Shown here piece after piece: positions 10,341-22,200 of a stretch of 40,090 nucleotides of DNA (positions are counted from its first letter, which is position 1; each line of letters starts with the position of its first letter). This DNA comes from Microscillaceae bacterium (GTDB lineage Bacteria > Bacteroidota > Bacteroidia > Cytophagales > Microscillaceae), in contig JAAUUB010000011.1 of NCBI GenBank assembly GCA_012031215.1, positions 1 through 40,090 of the forward strand, read 5' to 3'. The position numbers and the translations under genes are program-made. The notes under the pieces were generated by a model that saw nothing but the letters and a program-made list of their open reading frames with translations, was not told where the DNA came from and did no database searches.

Positions 10341-11147
10341 ACCGAAACATTGTTTTCGCGCAGGGCCTCATTGAGCGAGGTCTTGAGGTCGGTACTGGCT
10401 TTGCGCTGCCCAATGATGAGGGCGGCCGGGACGTGGTAAGTGCCAGCCGCAAAATTTTTTGGAACAGCACCCGGAATTACTACCGAGCGGGGGGGAACAA
10501 AGCCCTGATACTCAAGGGGGCTTGTGCTAGTTACATCAATAATTTTTGAACTGCCCGTAAGCACTACATTAGCCCCAGCACTGCTTCCTGCCCAATGCGT
10601 ACACCTTCCACCACAATACAACGCGAACCCAGAAAGGCACCGTCTTCCACAATGACCGGACTGGCCTGCACCGGCTCGAGCACCCCCCCGATGCCTACTC
10701 CGCCGCTGAGGTGCACGTTCTTGCCAATTTGCGCACAACTGCCCACGGTGGCCCAGGTATCTACCATAGTACCGCTATCCACATAGGCCCCAATGTTGAC
10801 ATAAGAAGGCATCATAATCACACCCGGAGCCAAAAAGGCCCCATAGCGGGCCAGGGCATGGGGCACTACCCGCACCCCTTTTTCGGCAAAGCCCTTTTTG
10901 AGAGGAATTTTATCATGGAATTCAAACATACCCACTTCCAGGGTTTCCATCTGACGCAGGGGAAAGTAGAGGATAACCGCTTTCTTGACCCATTCATTGA
11001 TCTGCCAGCCCCCGGCCATGGGTTCGGCTACCCGCAATTGGCCCGCATCCAGTTGGGCAAGGACTTCATTCACGGCGGCGACCGTTTCGGGCTTTGTAGA
11101 AGCGAACGCTCCTGCCAGGCGGCTTCTATGAGATTTTGCAAATCCAT
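10337..11147 (-). CDS. dapD: Tetrahydrodipicolinate N-succinyltransferase, two frameshifts
   Basis: Repaired length is about 270 residues, normal for DapD, which succinylates tetrahydrodipicolinate in the lysine/diaminopimelate pathway. The protein starts [15 protein letters not shown]; a missing A in A3 at 11093-11095 shifts to the frame with [10 protein letters not shown], and a missing G in G4 at 10573-10576 shifts to [13 protein letters not shown]. The hexapeptide-repeat beta-helix ([25 protein letters not shown] split over residues 130-165) is clear. Since peptidoglycan synthesis depends on this pathway, both breaks are most likely sequence errors. The 3' end overlaps the membrane protein gene by 4 bp. 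Confidence 0.9.
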
Positions 11148-11175
11148 GTTTCCAGTTTTTTTTCAAAAATGCTGG

Positions 11176-11802
11176 CTAAACACAAAATATCAAAATCTTT
11201 TTAAGGACTGGGAGGAAGGGGAGGGTGGGTAAAATTATAAAGCTTCGGCACGATTTGATTTTTTTAAAACCGACCACATAGGCCGTAGCGCCCCGCTGTT
11301 TGAGCCATTCCGTCCATTGCTTTGCCTCGCGATAATCAAAAAAATGCCCCACCAGATAACGCCGGAGCCCCCCGTCGGGAAAAACTGTAAAAGTCGGAAA
11401 ACGTCCGGCAAAGCGGTCGGCCGGATGCCGGGGGGCCGCCTGCACCTGTATTCTAAAAACTACGCCCTCCAGTTGATTTCGGTTTTGCAACAAAAACTGC
11501 CGCTTTTGCTTTTCCAGATAGACCTCCTCCTGCTCAAGGTCGGCCAGGATGTCAAGCTCCTGGTCAAGCTGGTGCTGGATGGAGTCAACCCTTTTTTGGA
11601 CTTGGGCCAGTTGTGCATCCCAATACTGGGCCTGGGCTTTCCAGGCTTTGAGCCGGTTGAGATTTTGCTGCATATACCGGATTTCCAAAGCCAGGGCCTG
11701 CCGCGTTTCCGCCTCCAGTGCTTGGCTCCAGACCAGGTGCCCAAAAAAGAAGCCACAGTTGTAAAAAATGAAAAGCGTGCTGAGTAATGTCTTGTAAATC
11801 AA
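11176..11802 (-). CDS. Coiled-coil protein with SPOR-like C-terminus
   Basis: 208 residues with an N-terminal hydrophobic signal or anchor (TLLSTLFIFYNCGFFFGHLVW). Residues 28-108 form a long coiled coil rich in Q, L and E. Residues 113-180 (VVFRIQVQA ... FPTFTVFPDGGLRRYLVG ... YREAKQWTEWLKQRGATAYVVGF) match the pattern of SPOR-like domains, which bind denuded peptidoglycan glycans. The final 25 residues after FKKIKS look atypical and may reflect a nearby frame error. Located just upstream of dapD on the same strand. A cell-envelope role is inferred. Confidence 0.65.
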   Translation of the reverse strand: MIYKTLLSTLFIFYNCGFFFGHLVWSQALEAETRQALALEIRYMQQNLNRLKAWKAQAQYWDAQLAQVQKRVDSIQHQLDQELDILADLEQEEVYLEKQKRQFLLQNRNQLEGVVFRIQVQAAPRHPADRFAGRFPTFTVFPDGGLRRYLVGHFFDYREAKQWTEWLKQRGATAYVVGFKKIKSCRSFIILPTLPFLPVLKKILIFCV

Positions 11803-11982
11803 TTTTTTATAAATTTAATTTTCAAAAGTTTCTGAAAATTTAATATGAACTATAACTTTTTTAGGCACAAGGCGTATTATCAAAGTGTAAACAAAGTGAT
11901 ATTTTTGCACAACAAAGCTTGCCTGTATTGACATTGCGGGCCATTTTTAAAGAATCACGACTGAATTAAATTCCTAATTTTT

Positions 11983-12417
11983 ATGAAAGTTTCCATCCGT
12001 TTTATTCGCTTTGATGCCGCCCTGCAAACGGTGCTTATGTTTTTCAATACCCTCTTTTTGTTGTTTAGCATTTTTGCGCTGATAAACCTATACGACAGCT
12101 TGGCAGTTTTGCTGCTTATGTATCTTCAGTTTTTTCTGGGGGTTTATCAGTTGATACTGAGTGCTTTGCCGCATTTGCTTTTGCGCAAGACGCTTTCTCC
12201 CGAATTATATCATTTTCGGCAGTGGCACATGGGGGTTTCGGTTTTGTACGTTTTTATCTTTATTTTGATAGACCCTTTTATGGGGAGTTGGTTGGGTTGG
12301 GCCTATATAGTTTTTTTACCCCAATCCTTTGCATATTTCTACTATTGGCTTACTGTGCGCGACTATTACTCACGCCGGGATTATCTGAATGGTCGGGCAA
12401 CGGTATTTGCCTATTAG
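11983..12417 (+). CDS. Small integral membrane protein, unknown
   Basis: 144 residues with about four hydrophobic segments (residues 11-34, 38-60, 79-98, 101-122). No conserved polar motif that I recognise. It is alone on the plus strand, with a possible TAnnTTTG promoter box at 11900-11907 upstream and a terminator after it. Function unknown. Confidence 0.65.
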   Translation: MKVSIRFIRFDAALQTVLMFFNTLFLLFSIFALINLYDSLAVLLLMYLQFFLGVYQLILSALPHLLLRKTLSPELYHFRQWHMGVSVLYVFIFILIDPFMGSWLGWAYIVFLPQSFAYFYYWLTVRDYYSRRDYLNGRATVFAY

Positions 12418-12480
12418 GCCCAAGTTTTTTTGGGGCCTCGCTTTTGCCCGCAGGTTTCGCCCAAATGTATCAAATTCCAA

Positions 12481-12518
12481 AAAAAGAGAAGGAACGTGCT
12501 CCGGCCCGTTCCTTTTTT
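12481..12518 (+). terminator. Rho-independent terminator after the membrane protein gene
   Basis: Stem GGAACGTGC / GCCCGTTCC (one mismatch) at 12491-12512 followed by six T; an A-rich flank on the other side could let it act in both directions. Confidence 0.8.
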
Positions 12519-12552
12519 GCTGCTTATGTACCTGCAATTAATTATTTGATAG

Positions 12553-12613
12553 AAACCTGACAGGTTTAACATGCTGATTATCAGATTTTTTAACTAAAAA
12601 CTTGTCAGGTTTT
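12553..12613. repeat. AAACCTGACAGGTTT-type intergenic inverted repeat
   Basis: A palindromic 15-mer, AAACCTGACAGGTTT, at 12553-12567 is followed 36 bp later by TGTCAGGTTT at 12604-12613, which is the exact complement of its first ten bases. The motif is a recurrent intergenic element in many Bacteroidota genomes. It lies between a plus-strand terminator and the convergent UPF0173 gene and may form a hairpin. Confidence 0.6.
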
Positions 12614-12639
12614 AATATAAACTAATTTTGGGCATAGAC

Positions 12640-13317
12640 TTATAGCACAATGGTCTGTCCTATCTCGAGAAGATGCAATTCTTTTCCGGCGGCCTCGAAA
12701 GCTGCTTTGGCCTTCGCGTGGTCTATCTTGATAGGGGCAAAGGTGTCGTAGTGCATCCCAATAATTTTCTTGCAGCCAATCATCTCGGCGGCCATAACGG
12801 CATCTTCATAGCCCATCGTAAAATTGTCGCCAATGGGTAGGATGGCAAAATCCAGGGTCGCAAAGCGGGGAATCAATTGCATATCTATTGTGAGGGCCGT
12901 ATCGCCGGCAAAATAAAAGGTTTTGTCGCCATAGACGATAAAACCGCCGGGATTGCCACCATACGTTCCATCGGGCAAGACGCTCGAGTGAACGGCATTG
13001 ACAAACTTCACCGTGCCAAAATCAAAGACTGCTTTGCCACCGTGGTTGAGAGGATGGCCTTTTTCCAATCCCTGTCCGGCAAACCAGGAGATAATTTCAT
13101 AATTGGCAATGAGAGTTGCGTCGGAAGCTTTGGCAATCGGGGCCACATCGGCTACGTGGTCCTGGTGGCCATGACTGATGAGCACATAATCGGCACGAAT
13201 GCTGGCTACCTCAATATGCTTGGCCAGTTCATTATAGGTGATGAAAGGGTCAAACAAGAGGCTTTTTCCGTTTACTTTGGCCAAAAAAGTGGCGTGGCCG
13301 TAATAGGTCAGTTCCAT
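12640..13317 (-). CDS. UPF0173 metal-dependent hydrolase (MBL fold)
   Basis: 225 residues, the usual size for UPF0173. Starts MELTYYGHATFL; the metallo-beta-lactamase motif SHGHQDHVAD (HxHxDH) is near residues 49-58, with NAVHSS and FAGDTAL providing further metal ligands and GMHYDTF near the end. A cytosolic hydrolase of unknown substrate. It stands alone between convergent and same-strand neighbours. Confidence 0.9.
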   Translation of the reverse strand: MELTYYGHATFLAKVNGKSLLFDPFITYNELAKHIEVASIRADYVLISHGHQDHVADVAPIAKASDATLIANYEIISWFAGQGLEKGHPLNHGGKAVFDFGTVKFVNAVHSSVLPDGTYGGNPGGFIVYGDKTFYFAGDTALTIDMQLIPRFATLDFAILPIGDNFTMGYEDAVMAAEMIGCKKIIGMHYDTFAPIKIDHAKAKAAFEAAGKELHLLEIGQTIVL

Positions 13318-13491
13318 GGGAGTTTAGTTTTTATGGTTGGCGAATGGATAACGGCTTAAAAATACAAAAATCTCTTGTGTTGCAAGGCAAACTTCTGGGC
13401 TTTTGCTTTCCGGGGCCCAAAAAAAGGTGCTGTTTTTGACGTGCCAGACCTGCTTTTGCCCTGGGGCTATTTTCTCCCGGTTTTTGGCGTT

Positions 13492-14758
13492 TTATGGCCT
13501 GTTCAAAAGCCCCAGTTCCAGGTTGAGGCGTTCCAGGTCATACACTACCTGATGCTGGGCATCTGTTTTTGCCTCGGCACCCAGGCCCAGCAAGAGTTTT
13601 TCTATCCGGGTATTTTCCGCCGGGTTTTCGGCCAGTTGGGCCAGATATACAGGTTGGGGCAATTGGGCAAAGATTTTTGCAATAAGGCATAGCTCCGGTT
13701 GAACATTCGCAGATGATGGTTTTGCCATCTTATCCGGGGAAGGCGCAGCAAGGGAACCAGGAAGAAAATCAGCGAAAAAAGCAAGGGAAAAATCATCGTA
13801 AAAAAAGCAGGGTATCCGAAAATTCCTCCCCATCAAAAAAAAGCAAATACAGAAGGAGGGGGCTTAAAAAGGACATCCCCAGGTTGAAGGCATTGATGAG
13901 GGTAATTTTTTCATTGGTATCTTTGGGATTGTCATTGAGGCGAAGCAGGGGCTGGGGATGATGCCAAATCATCAGCGCTTCGGAGGAAAAATCATGCTCC
14001 CGGGGCTGGTTTTCCAGGGCCGGAAACAGGTAGGTAATTGTGCCCAGCTCGCTCACTTCGGCATCGCCCTGATACTGGGCCATCAATTGAGCTGCTTGCT
14101 CCTCGGCCTGGCGCAGGCTCCAACCCGTGAGCTTGATGAGCTGCCCCACATTGATTTTGCCGCCGTTTTGCTGAATAAAAGCCAATATTCTTTTCTCCAG
14201 GGCTTGCGATTCGGCGGGGGGGGCTTGAGGACCAAAGACATAGGAAAACACCGCCTGCAGCAGATTGTCCTGGGAGGCTTGGGAACCCGCCCATAAGCGG
14301 CCCAGGCCCCGAAATACCTCGCGCATGGCTTTGATAGTTCCCTCGAAGAGGGTAGAACTGCGAGTCAGCATCGATATCCCCAAGACCAATACCAGCATAT
14401 TGAAAAGCAAATAGCTACACAACATCAGCACAATCCAGGCTTTAAATACCCACACAAACAGCCGCCAAAGCCCCTGCAAAAAGGCCTGCCCCCCCCGCAC
14501 CAACATTTGGGTGAAGCTCAGGGAACGAGGACTAAAATCAAAGAGATAGACCAGCTCGTGTTGGGCATTGATTTCGAGGTGAGCGGGGTATTGTGGCAAC
14601 ATCTGGCGCAGGGTGTATTCAGTCCATTCCAGGGGCAGGCCAGTTTTGACCACCAATTGGGCCAGGGTCGCCCCTTCGGGATAGGATTGAAGGGCCGGGA
14701 TAAGCCGGGCTTTGTAGGTAGCCAATTCATATGGCTGTGCTTCCAGTTGGTTATTCAT
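13492..14758 (-). CDS. Membrane protein of unknown function, two frameshifts
   Basis: Repaired length is about 420 residues. The N-terminal third is soluble and contains a winged-helix-like stretch (YPEGATLAQLVVKTGLPLEW); there follow two membrane segments (residues 112-135), a second similar soluble repeat (NGGKINVGQLIKLTGWSLRQ) and two more membrane segments. Missing bases in the seven-A run at 13800-13806 and in T5 at 13674-13678 break the frame; the repaired end reads AENPAENTRIEKLLLGLG. The two soluble units look related to each other. Function unknown. Confidence 0.6.
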
Positions 14759-14881
14759 TTTTTGCCTGTTTGTAGGGCCTGCAATGTTTGCTTAAAGTTG
14801 AAATTCTTTTTGGTTTTTTCAAAAGGGCCTGCCTAATTTTGGATGAAAGGCACTTCATCTTTTTTTAAATTACCTTAGCCT

Positions 14882-16261
14882 ATGCAGCCCAATACCTTTC
14901 TTCATCGCCACGACACGATTGTGGCCCTTTCTACTCCGCCGGGAGTGGGGGCTTTGGGCGTAGTGCGGCTGTCGGGGGCCGAGGCCATTGCCATTGCCGC
15001 CCGGTTTTTTAGCCTGCCTCTGCGCCAAAGCCCCAGCCATAGCGCGCGGGTGGGCCTTTGGCAAAGGGCTTCGGGCCAAACCCTCGACGAAGTGGTGCTG
15101 ACCCTTTACCGGGCCCCACGTTCCTTTACCAAAGAAGACACGGTAGAAATCTCCTGCCATGGTTCCCCCTTCATCCTGCAACAACTTATCCAGGATTGTC
15201 TGGAAGCTGGGGCCAGACTGGCGACTCCCGGAGAATTTACCCAAAGGGCTTATCTCAATGGCCGGATGGACCTGGCCCAGGCCGAGGCCGTAGCCGACCT
15301 GATTGCCTCCGAATCGGAAGCCGCCCACCGTATGGCCATCCAACAACTTCGGGGCGGTTTTTCCCAAAAAATCCGCGATTTGCGCGAGGAGTTTGTGCGC
15401 CTGGCCGCTCTGCTGGAGCTGGAGCTGGATTTTGCCGAAGAGGATGTGGAGTTTGCCGACCGTGCCCTCTTCCAGGAACAGGTGGCCCATCTGGAAACCG
15501 CCCTGCGCGAAATGGCCGATTCCTTTGCCCTGGGCAATGCCCTCAAAAACGGCGTACCCGTAGCCATTGTGGGCAAGCCCAATGCGGGCAAATCTACCCT
15601 GCTCAACGCCCTGCTGGAAGAAGAGAAAGCGATTGTCTCCAATATTCCCGGCACTACCCGCGACACCATCGAGGACGAAAAAGTAATCCAGGGCATTCGC
15701 TTTCGCTTTATCGACACGGCAGGCTTGCGCGAAACCGATGATTTGATTGAGAAAATTGGGGTAGAGCGAGCCAAAGCCAAAATCCAGACCGCCCGCATGA
15801 TTCTCTATCTCTACGATGCCCAGACCGAAGCCCAGACCGAAGCCATTGCCCAGGCCCAGGCCCTCCAGGCGGAGCGCCCCGATGCCTATTTGCTGCTGCT
15901 GGCCAACAAGGTCGATGCCTTTGCCCGCTTCGACCTTTTCCTGCCCGAAGGCCTGGATGGACTGGCCATCTCGGCCCTAGAGCGAAGGGGGCTGGAGCAA
16001 CTCACCAACCGCCTCTATCAGCAGGTACAAGCGGCCCAGACCCAGGATGTGCTGGTAAGCAATATGCGCCATTATGAAAGCCTGCAAAACACCCGGCAAG
16101 CCCTCCAGCGGGTCGCAGCCAGCCTCGAGAGCGGCCTTTCTACCGAGATGGTGGCCAGCGACGTGCGCGAAGCCCTCTATCATCTGGGCTATATCACTGG
16201 TGAAGTGAGCAACGAAGACCTGCTGGACCATATTTTCAGCAAGTTTTGCATCGGAAAGTAA
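14882..16261 (+). CDS. mnmE: tRNA modification GTPase MnmE (TrmE)
   Basis: 459 residues, full length. MnmE with MnmG (GidA) installs the 5-carboxymethylaminomethyl group on wobble uridines of certain tRNAs. The N-terminal folate-binding domain begins HDTIVALSTPPGVGALGVVR. The inserted G domain has GKPNAGKS (about 231-238), the IPGTTRD switch and DTAGLRE, and the protein ends in the conserved FCIGK whose Cys is needed for catalysis. The start ATG follows an AT-rich leader. The gene is intact, in contrast to many neighbours. MnmG is not in the window. Confidence 0.97.
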   Translation: MQPNTFLHRHDTIVALSTPPGVGALGVVRLSGAEAIAIAARFFSLPLRQSPSHSARVGLWQRASGQTLDEVVLTLYRAPRSFTKEDTVEISCHGSPFILQQLIQDCLEAGARLATPGEFTQRAYLNGRMDLAQAEAVADLIASESEAAHRMAIQQLRGGFSQKIRDLREEFVRLAALLELELDFAEEDVEFADRALFQEQVAHLETALREMADSFALGNALKNGVPVAIVGKPNAGKSTLLNALLEEEKAIVSNIPGTTRDTIEDEKVIQGIRFRFIDTAGLRETDDLIEKIGVERAKAKIQTARMILYLYDAQTEAQTEAIAQAQALQAERPDAYLLLLANKVDAFARFDLFLPEGLDGLAISALERRGLEQLTNRLYQQVQAAQTQDVLVSNMRHYESLQNTRQALQRVAASLESGLSTEMVASDVREALYHLGYITGEVSNEDLLDHIFSKFCIGK

Positions 16262-19200
16262 ATAATGGTGCTTAGGGATAACATTTAAGGATGTTTTCTT
16301 CACAAATTTCTACAAAAAATTTGCTGCTTTCGTTTTTTTTTATTTTGTACATCTTTGGTAGGCAAATGCGCCTTCAAGCACCTGGCCGGCGTGGAGTGTG
16401 CTTTTGTAGCCCGGGATGCCTGAATTTTTCTTTTAACCCTTTAAATTTTGAGAAGATGAAAAAAATGATTTCGTCCGCTTTATTTTGTGTTGTCTTTATT
16501 TTGTCTATTTACACCAGTTCAAATACATCGGCACAGGTCATTGAAATAGACCAAAATCCTGAACAGCACGGCCGTATTTATTTAGATACTACTTATGGTA
16601 CAGTTCGAGTTGTAGGATGTTTTGGCTCAGGAGGTACTTGCACAGGAACTGTTGTGGTAGAAAATAAAAAGTAAGCCCCTGTGCTTCAAAAATGGCCAAA
16701 GTCTATATCTTTGGTCGTTTATTTCTTTTCAATATTTATTTATTCATTCCTTTTTAATTTTCTTGAAACTGATACGCTTTTTATGAATAAAGTATATGGT
16801 TTAAAATTCTCCTGGCTTGTCCTTGTCCTCATTTATTGTCAGTATAATCCTGATGAAGATGAAACACCGCTCACCATTGAACCCATATCTACGCTGAGCA
16901 TCCCATTGGATAGCCTTACCCCTATACCTACTACACGCACTCAGCTACTAGATAGCCAGCAATTGGTGCTTCTCAACCCTAAACTTAATGCCCTTCAGTT
17001 CTATGAATTTAAAAGTCGGGGGCGATTGCTAAAAAGATTGGTTTTTGCAACAGAGGGTGAACATGGTGTAGGCCAAATCTCTAAATTTTTTGTGCACTCG
17101 CCAGATTCTATTTTCCTGCTCAATGCCCCTCAATACCAAGTGTATCTTGCCAACGCAAACGCCCAAATTATTCGTAAATATAGTCTGCTCAAAAGTAAAA
17201 TCGGACCGAACACCGGAATGCCTGACCCCTTTCCCCTCAGTGAAATAGTTACTCATCGGGGAAAACTTTATTTGGCCAGCTTGCCCGACCTGCACCCCGC
17301 TACTAAAGAATACTACAAAGGTAAGCAAGCCTTTATCCAACTAGATATTAAAACAGGGGACTTTGCCTATCTGTTTGGCTATCCCGCTACCTATCAGCAA
17401 GCGCACTTTCCTAATCAATTTACAATGCATAGCTTTGCCATTATTCCCACTCTTGACAAAATCATACATAGTTACAGTGCCGATGATAAAATACAAGTGG
17501 CTGACCTGACCCATCAACAAGTTGAGGAATATCCTGCCAATAGTCCACTGTTTGGGGAAATAGCGCCACTGAAAAGCCCTGTTTTTGATGAGACTCAAAA
17601 CAATCAGCTCGGAAATCAACGTCCAAGATACCTTAACATCAAATTTGATCTACAGCACAAAATCCTGGCCCGGGCTGCGCTAACTGCTGCTTATGATGAG
17701 GCAGGGCACCCCCAGCCAACCAAAGGCTCGCTCACTTTTTTGAATGAAGATTTTAAAAAAATTGGGGCCGCTGTTTTTGAAGAAAACCATTTATTACTAA
17801 ATTTTCATTTTCAAGCTGGCTATTTGTATATCTTGCTCGAAAACCAGGAAAGTGAAGATGAAATGGTCTATCAGCAATATGCCCTGAGACAGGTAAAGTG
17901 AAGAAGGAAAGGAATTTTCGGGCTATTCAGGAAAAACAAGTAAAAATAAGAAAAGCAGGAGCGGCTTTTGTTGACGGAAACCAAAAAATTATTTTTGAAA
18001 TTCTCCCACTAAAATTTGCTCCTTTCGATTTTTTTTTCATTTGTACATCTCTGGTAGGCAAATGCGCCTTCAAGCACCTGGCCGGCCGTGGAGTGTGCTT
18101 TTGTAGCCCGGGATGCCTAAATTTTTCTTTTAACCCTTTAAATTTTTGAGAAGATGAAGAAGTATTGGCTTGCTTTATCATTTACAGTTTTTTTACCATT
18201 TTCGGGGTATTATCTAGCGGACAGGTTCGTCCGACTGATGAATCTTTTACTCCACCAGACAGTTCAAGTAATCAGGGCTGTCTCAATCGCCCGGATGAAA
18301 ATCGTGGTTATTGTGAGATATATTACGAGCATTTTCTGAATTGAAACAATCAGACGTATCGTACATTTAAACCTCTTGCAAAAAATAAGCGAATCACAGA
18401 TGCTATCTGTTCGACTATTCTGCATTTATTTTTCTTGTGTAGGCTTGTTCGCTTTGTTAGGTTGTAGCTCCTCGGCAAGTCGCCTGGATGATGAAAAGAG
18501 CGTATCTTCTGCTTCGTCAACTGATTCAAACATGCCTGTAAAAATCGCTCAGATTACCCCCCACCCTTTCACCCAGTCCATCGCCTTGCGGGGCAAAATC
18601 CCGACTTCGGTTCGGGCCGAGCTTCGTTTTCAGCAAATTTGAATCTAAAACCTTTTAATTTTATTCGTCCCGACCAGTCAATTGCCAGGTCAATGAGGGC
18701 TAAAGTACGACTGGACAATATCGCTCAAATCTACGATAACACCGGAGTCCTGATCGGGCTGCATCTCTACCAGGGCCGGGAGGCCATTGTGCTCACCAAT
18801 CAAAAGCAGGCCCAGGCCTGCATCACCACCTTCATGCCCCGTCCAGAGGCCGTCATTGCCCAACTACATTTTGTGATTAATGGAGACCAATCGCGCTTCT
18901 TGCGCTTATTGCTCACCAATTTGCAGCAAAGCCTGCTCTTGGATTTTGGCGGCACCGTTTGAGTCTTTTTGGCAACCTTTTTTGATACTGCTCACCTTGC
19001 CCTGGGCCTGGCGGGAGGCCTGTATTTTCTCTGGCATAGGCCCCTTCATTGGCTTCATCGTGTTTTTCTGGCTTAGGGGCAGTTCTTGCCTGTGTCCCTG
19101 CTGGCAAATCCGTATTTTTCCCCTATTTTTAAACTTTGATAGGTCTAAAAAAAGAACGTATGTCTATCTCTACTTTGCAAAAAGCCTGGCAAGGCCTCCA

Positions 19201-22200
19201 AGCCTGGTACGAAAAGCACCAGCCTTTTATCCTGGCGGGTTTTAATGAAGGAGGCACGGTCGCTGAAATACAGGTCTTGGAGCAGGAAATAGGCTTTGCC
19301 CTGCCCGAAGGGCTCCGCGCGCTCCTGCTGGCCAACAATGGCACAGATGGCTTTGTGCTTTTCGATGGGCGCGAGGTTTGTCGTCTGCTGAGCATTAATG
19401 AAATCAAGGAAGAATTCAAGATGCAGCAGATGAGTACCGAGGGCCAGGCCGAAATTGCCCGCCAGCTCAAAATTCCGTACCACCCCCAGCGGATACCGGT
19501 TTTGCTCTACCCCACCGGCGACCTGGCCTACTGGCTTCCTGATTCGGGGCAATTGACCTATATTGCCGAAGATGGCGATGGTTATAAAGTCTTCGAGAGC
19601 CTGGAAATATTTTTGACCCAGCTCAACGGGCGGCTTGAGAAAGGCCGCTACCAACTGGACGACTATGGCAATATCCGAAAAGTAGAGGTGCAGGAAATCT
19701 GGCGAGGCATCCGCAAAATCCTGGACCAGTTTTTAGCCCATCGGGGCGAGCTTTTTCACAAGGGCATCACGGCCAAGGCTCAAAAGCAATTGCAAAAAAC
19801 GATTCAGGCCCGTTTTCCGGTTTTTCGCGACCTGGCCTATGAGGACCTGCCCGAATCTCTACGCCTCACCCTCAAAGCCAATGATGGCCAGGTATCCGAT
19901 TTCTGCCTGTTTTTTTACGAAGGGCAGAGTTATTGCCTGCTTTCTTCGGCGCAGATGATTGAGATGCTTCTTGAGGCCCCCGGACAGGAAAAATTGATTT
20001 TGCCCATTCTCAAAAATGGGCCGAAAATATTGGGTATAGACATTCTGACCGAAAGGGTGTATGTCTATCCGGACCAGGCCCTGCCCCTGGATTGGATGGA
20101 TTTTCTGCTGGGCTATTGGGCGGCCCTGCAAAACCGCCAGTTTGGCGTAGGCGACCACAGTCTTTATTTCAAAACGGATAAATAAATCCCTGAAATGCTG
20201 GGCGGCCGAGGCGGGCATCTTTCTTCGGCTTAAGCCCGAAGCCCTTTCTGGATAAAGTAGTATTTCATCAAAAATTTTTGGCTATGCAAACACATTTTTT
20301 TCCCGCTCAGGCCCGGGGGCTCAAAGACCTGGGCTGGCTCAAAAGCCACCTGAGTTTTAGCTTTAGCGATTATAAAAACCCTACCCAGGCAGGCTTTGGG
20401 CTCTTGCGGGTCTTCAATGATGATTTTGTACAGCCGGGCGGCGGCTTTGGCATTCACCCCCACGCCAACATGGAAATCATTTCGGTATTGCTAAATGGCA
20501 AAATGAGCCATATTGACTCGCTGGGCTATTCGGAGGAGATAGAAGCTGGTGGGGTGCAAATCATGAGCGCAGGCACAGGTCTCCGGCACGAAGAGCATAA
20601 CATTGGCACCGAAGAAGTGAATTTTCTACAAATCTGGATAGAACCAAAGCTACAAAACATCCCTCCACGCTACCAAAAAAGGCATTTTCCCAAAGACCAG
20701 CGCCAAAATCAGTTGAGCACCATCGTGAGCCAGGCGGCCGGAACGGCACACTGTTGGATTAACCAAGATGCCCGTCTGAGCCTGGGTTTTTTTGAAGCTG
20801 GTTTTTCCTGCCCCTATCAGCTGGAGGCCGCACATAAAGCGGTCTTTGTGTTCAATCTGTCGGGACAAATTCAAATTGGCCAACAGCCGCTCAATGCCCG
20901 TGATGGTCTTGGCATTTGGGCTACGGATACCCTTCGGATAGAAATTTTGCAAACCGCCGAGTTTGTGCTCATTGAAGTACCCATTAACCACTAAATCCTG
21001 AAATAGCTTGCTTCACCTACAACAAAACGAAGAGAAAAAACGCTTTGAGGCCCAGGTAGAAGACTACCTGCTGGTGATGGAATATTTGCGCAATACACAG
21101 GGGCAAATCTTTATCACCCATACCGAAGTGCCGGAAGCCCTCGAGGGCCGGGGCCTGGGCGGGCAGATGGCCAAAGCAGTGCTGGGCTATATCCGTGATA
21201 AAGGCTGGAAGCTTTTTCCGATGTGCCCTTTTGTGGCCGCTTACATCCGCAAACACCCCGAATGGCGCGATTTGCTGGCCCCGGGCGCTTCGGTATAGCT
21301 ATGCCGGGCCTCAGGATTGCAAGGCGAGGCGAAGTATTTGCCAACTCTGACAAACAAAGTCCGGCAATTGGACTGAGGCTTCCAGCCCTAGTGGGCGGCT
21401 CAGCTTTAAAAAGCCGCCCTGGGCCAGGTGTGTCTCTATGACCAAATCCGGCATTTCATCCATCAAAAGATAATTATCCGGCGCATAATAATAGGCCCAG
21501 GGGTGTGGATGCACACAAAGATAAAAGCCCTGTCCCCGCAGTTGTGGCCAGTTTTTTTGGAGCATTTTCTGGTATTCCTGCCAGGGTTTGCCCTGCAAAT
21601 GAAGGGTACAGCTGAATTCGTGCCCCCACCACAGCATTGTGCGCAGGGCAAAGATGTTTTCTTTTTGCAACAAACGTGGATAATCTAAAATCCAGTAAGG
21701 CAATTCCAGGTAACGCTCGCCCCGCGAGATTTTACCAGCCCGAAGGTGGGTATGGGGCGGAAAATCAAAGTCTTGCTCGGCAAGTGCTTTACCAAGTGCG
21801 GCCTCGGTATGGCCCAGGAGCAGCAATACTTTTTGATGAATCACTTGTTTGCGGCGCCAAAAATCCTGTTCTTTTAAATCCTGAAGTTCCTCCGGGGTAA
21901 AATCCATTTTCCTTTTCGTTGTTACTGCCAAAAAAGCAAAATAACAAAGAAAAATAACCTTGTCAATCCCCTTCGTCTAGAGCCGCACTTCGGCTACGGG
22001 TGCATGGCTGAGTAAAGAAACGAGTCGTAGGGGTCTTCTTTCCTCCGCGCAAGTGCCTGGGTAAGCTGGGCGGACCTGCAAAATATCGGGAATCTGTTGG
22101 CGGTCGGCCAGGTTTTGGCGGAGTAGGCACTCCTCCGGGAGGGTATCCATTTGGGGCTGCACCGGCCTGCGCCTTGGGCATGCCCAATGAGGTAAAGGTT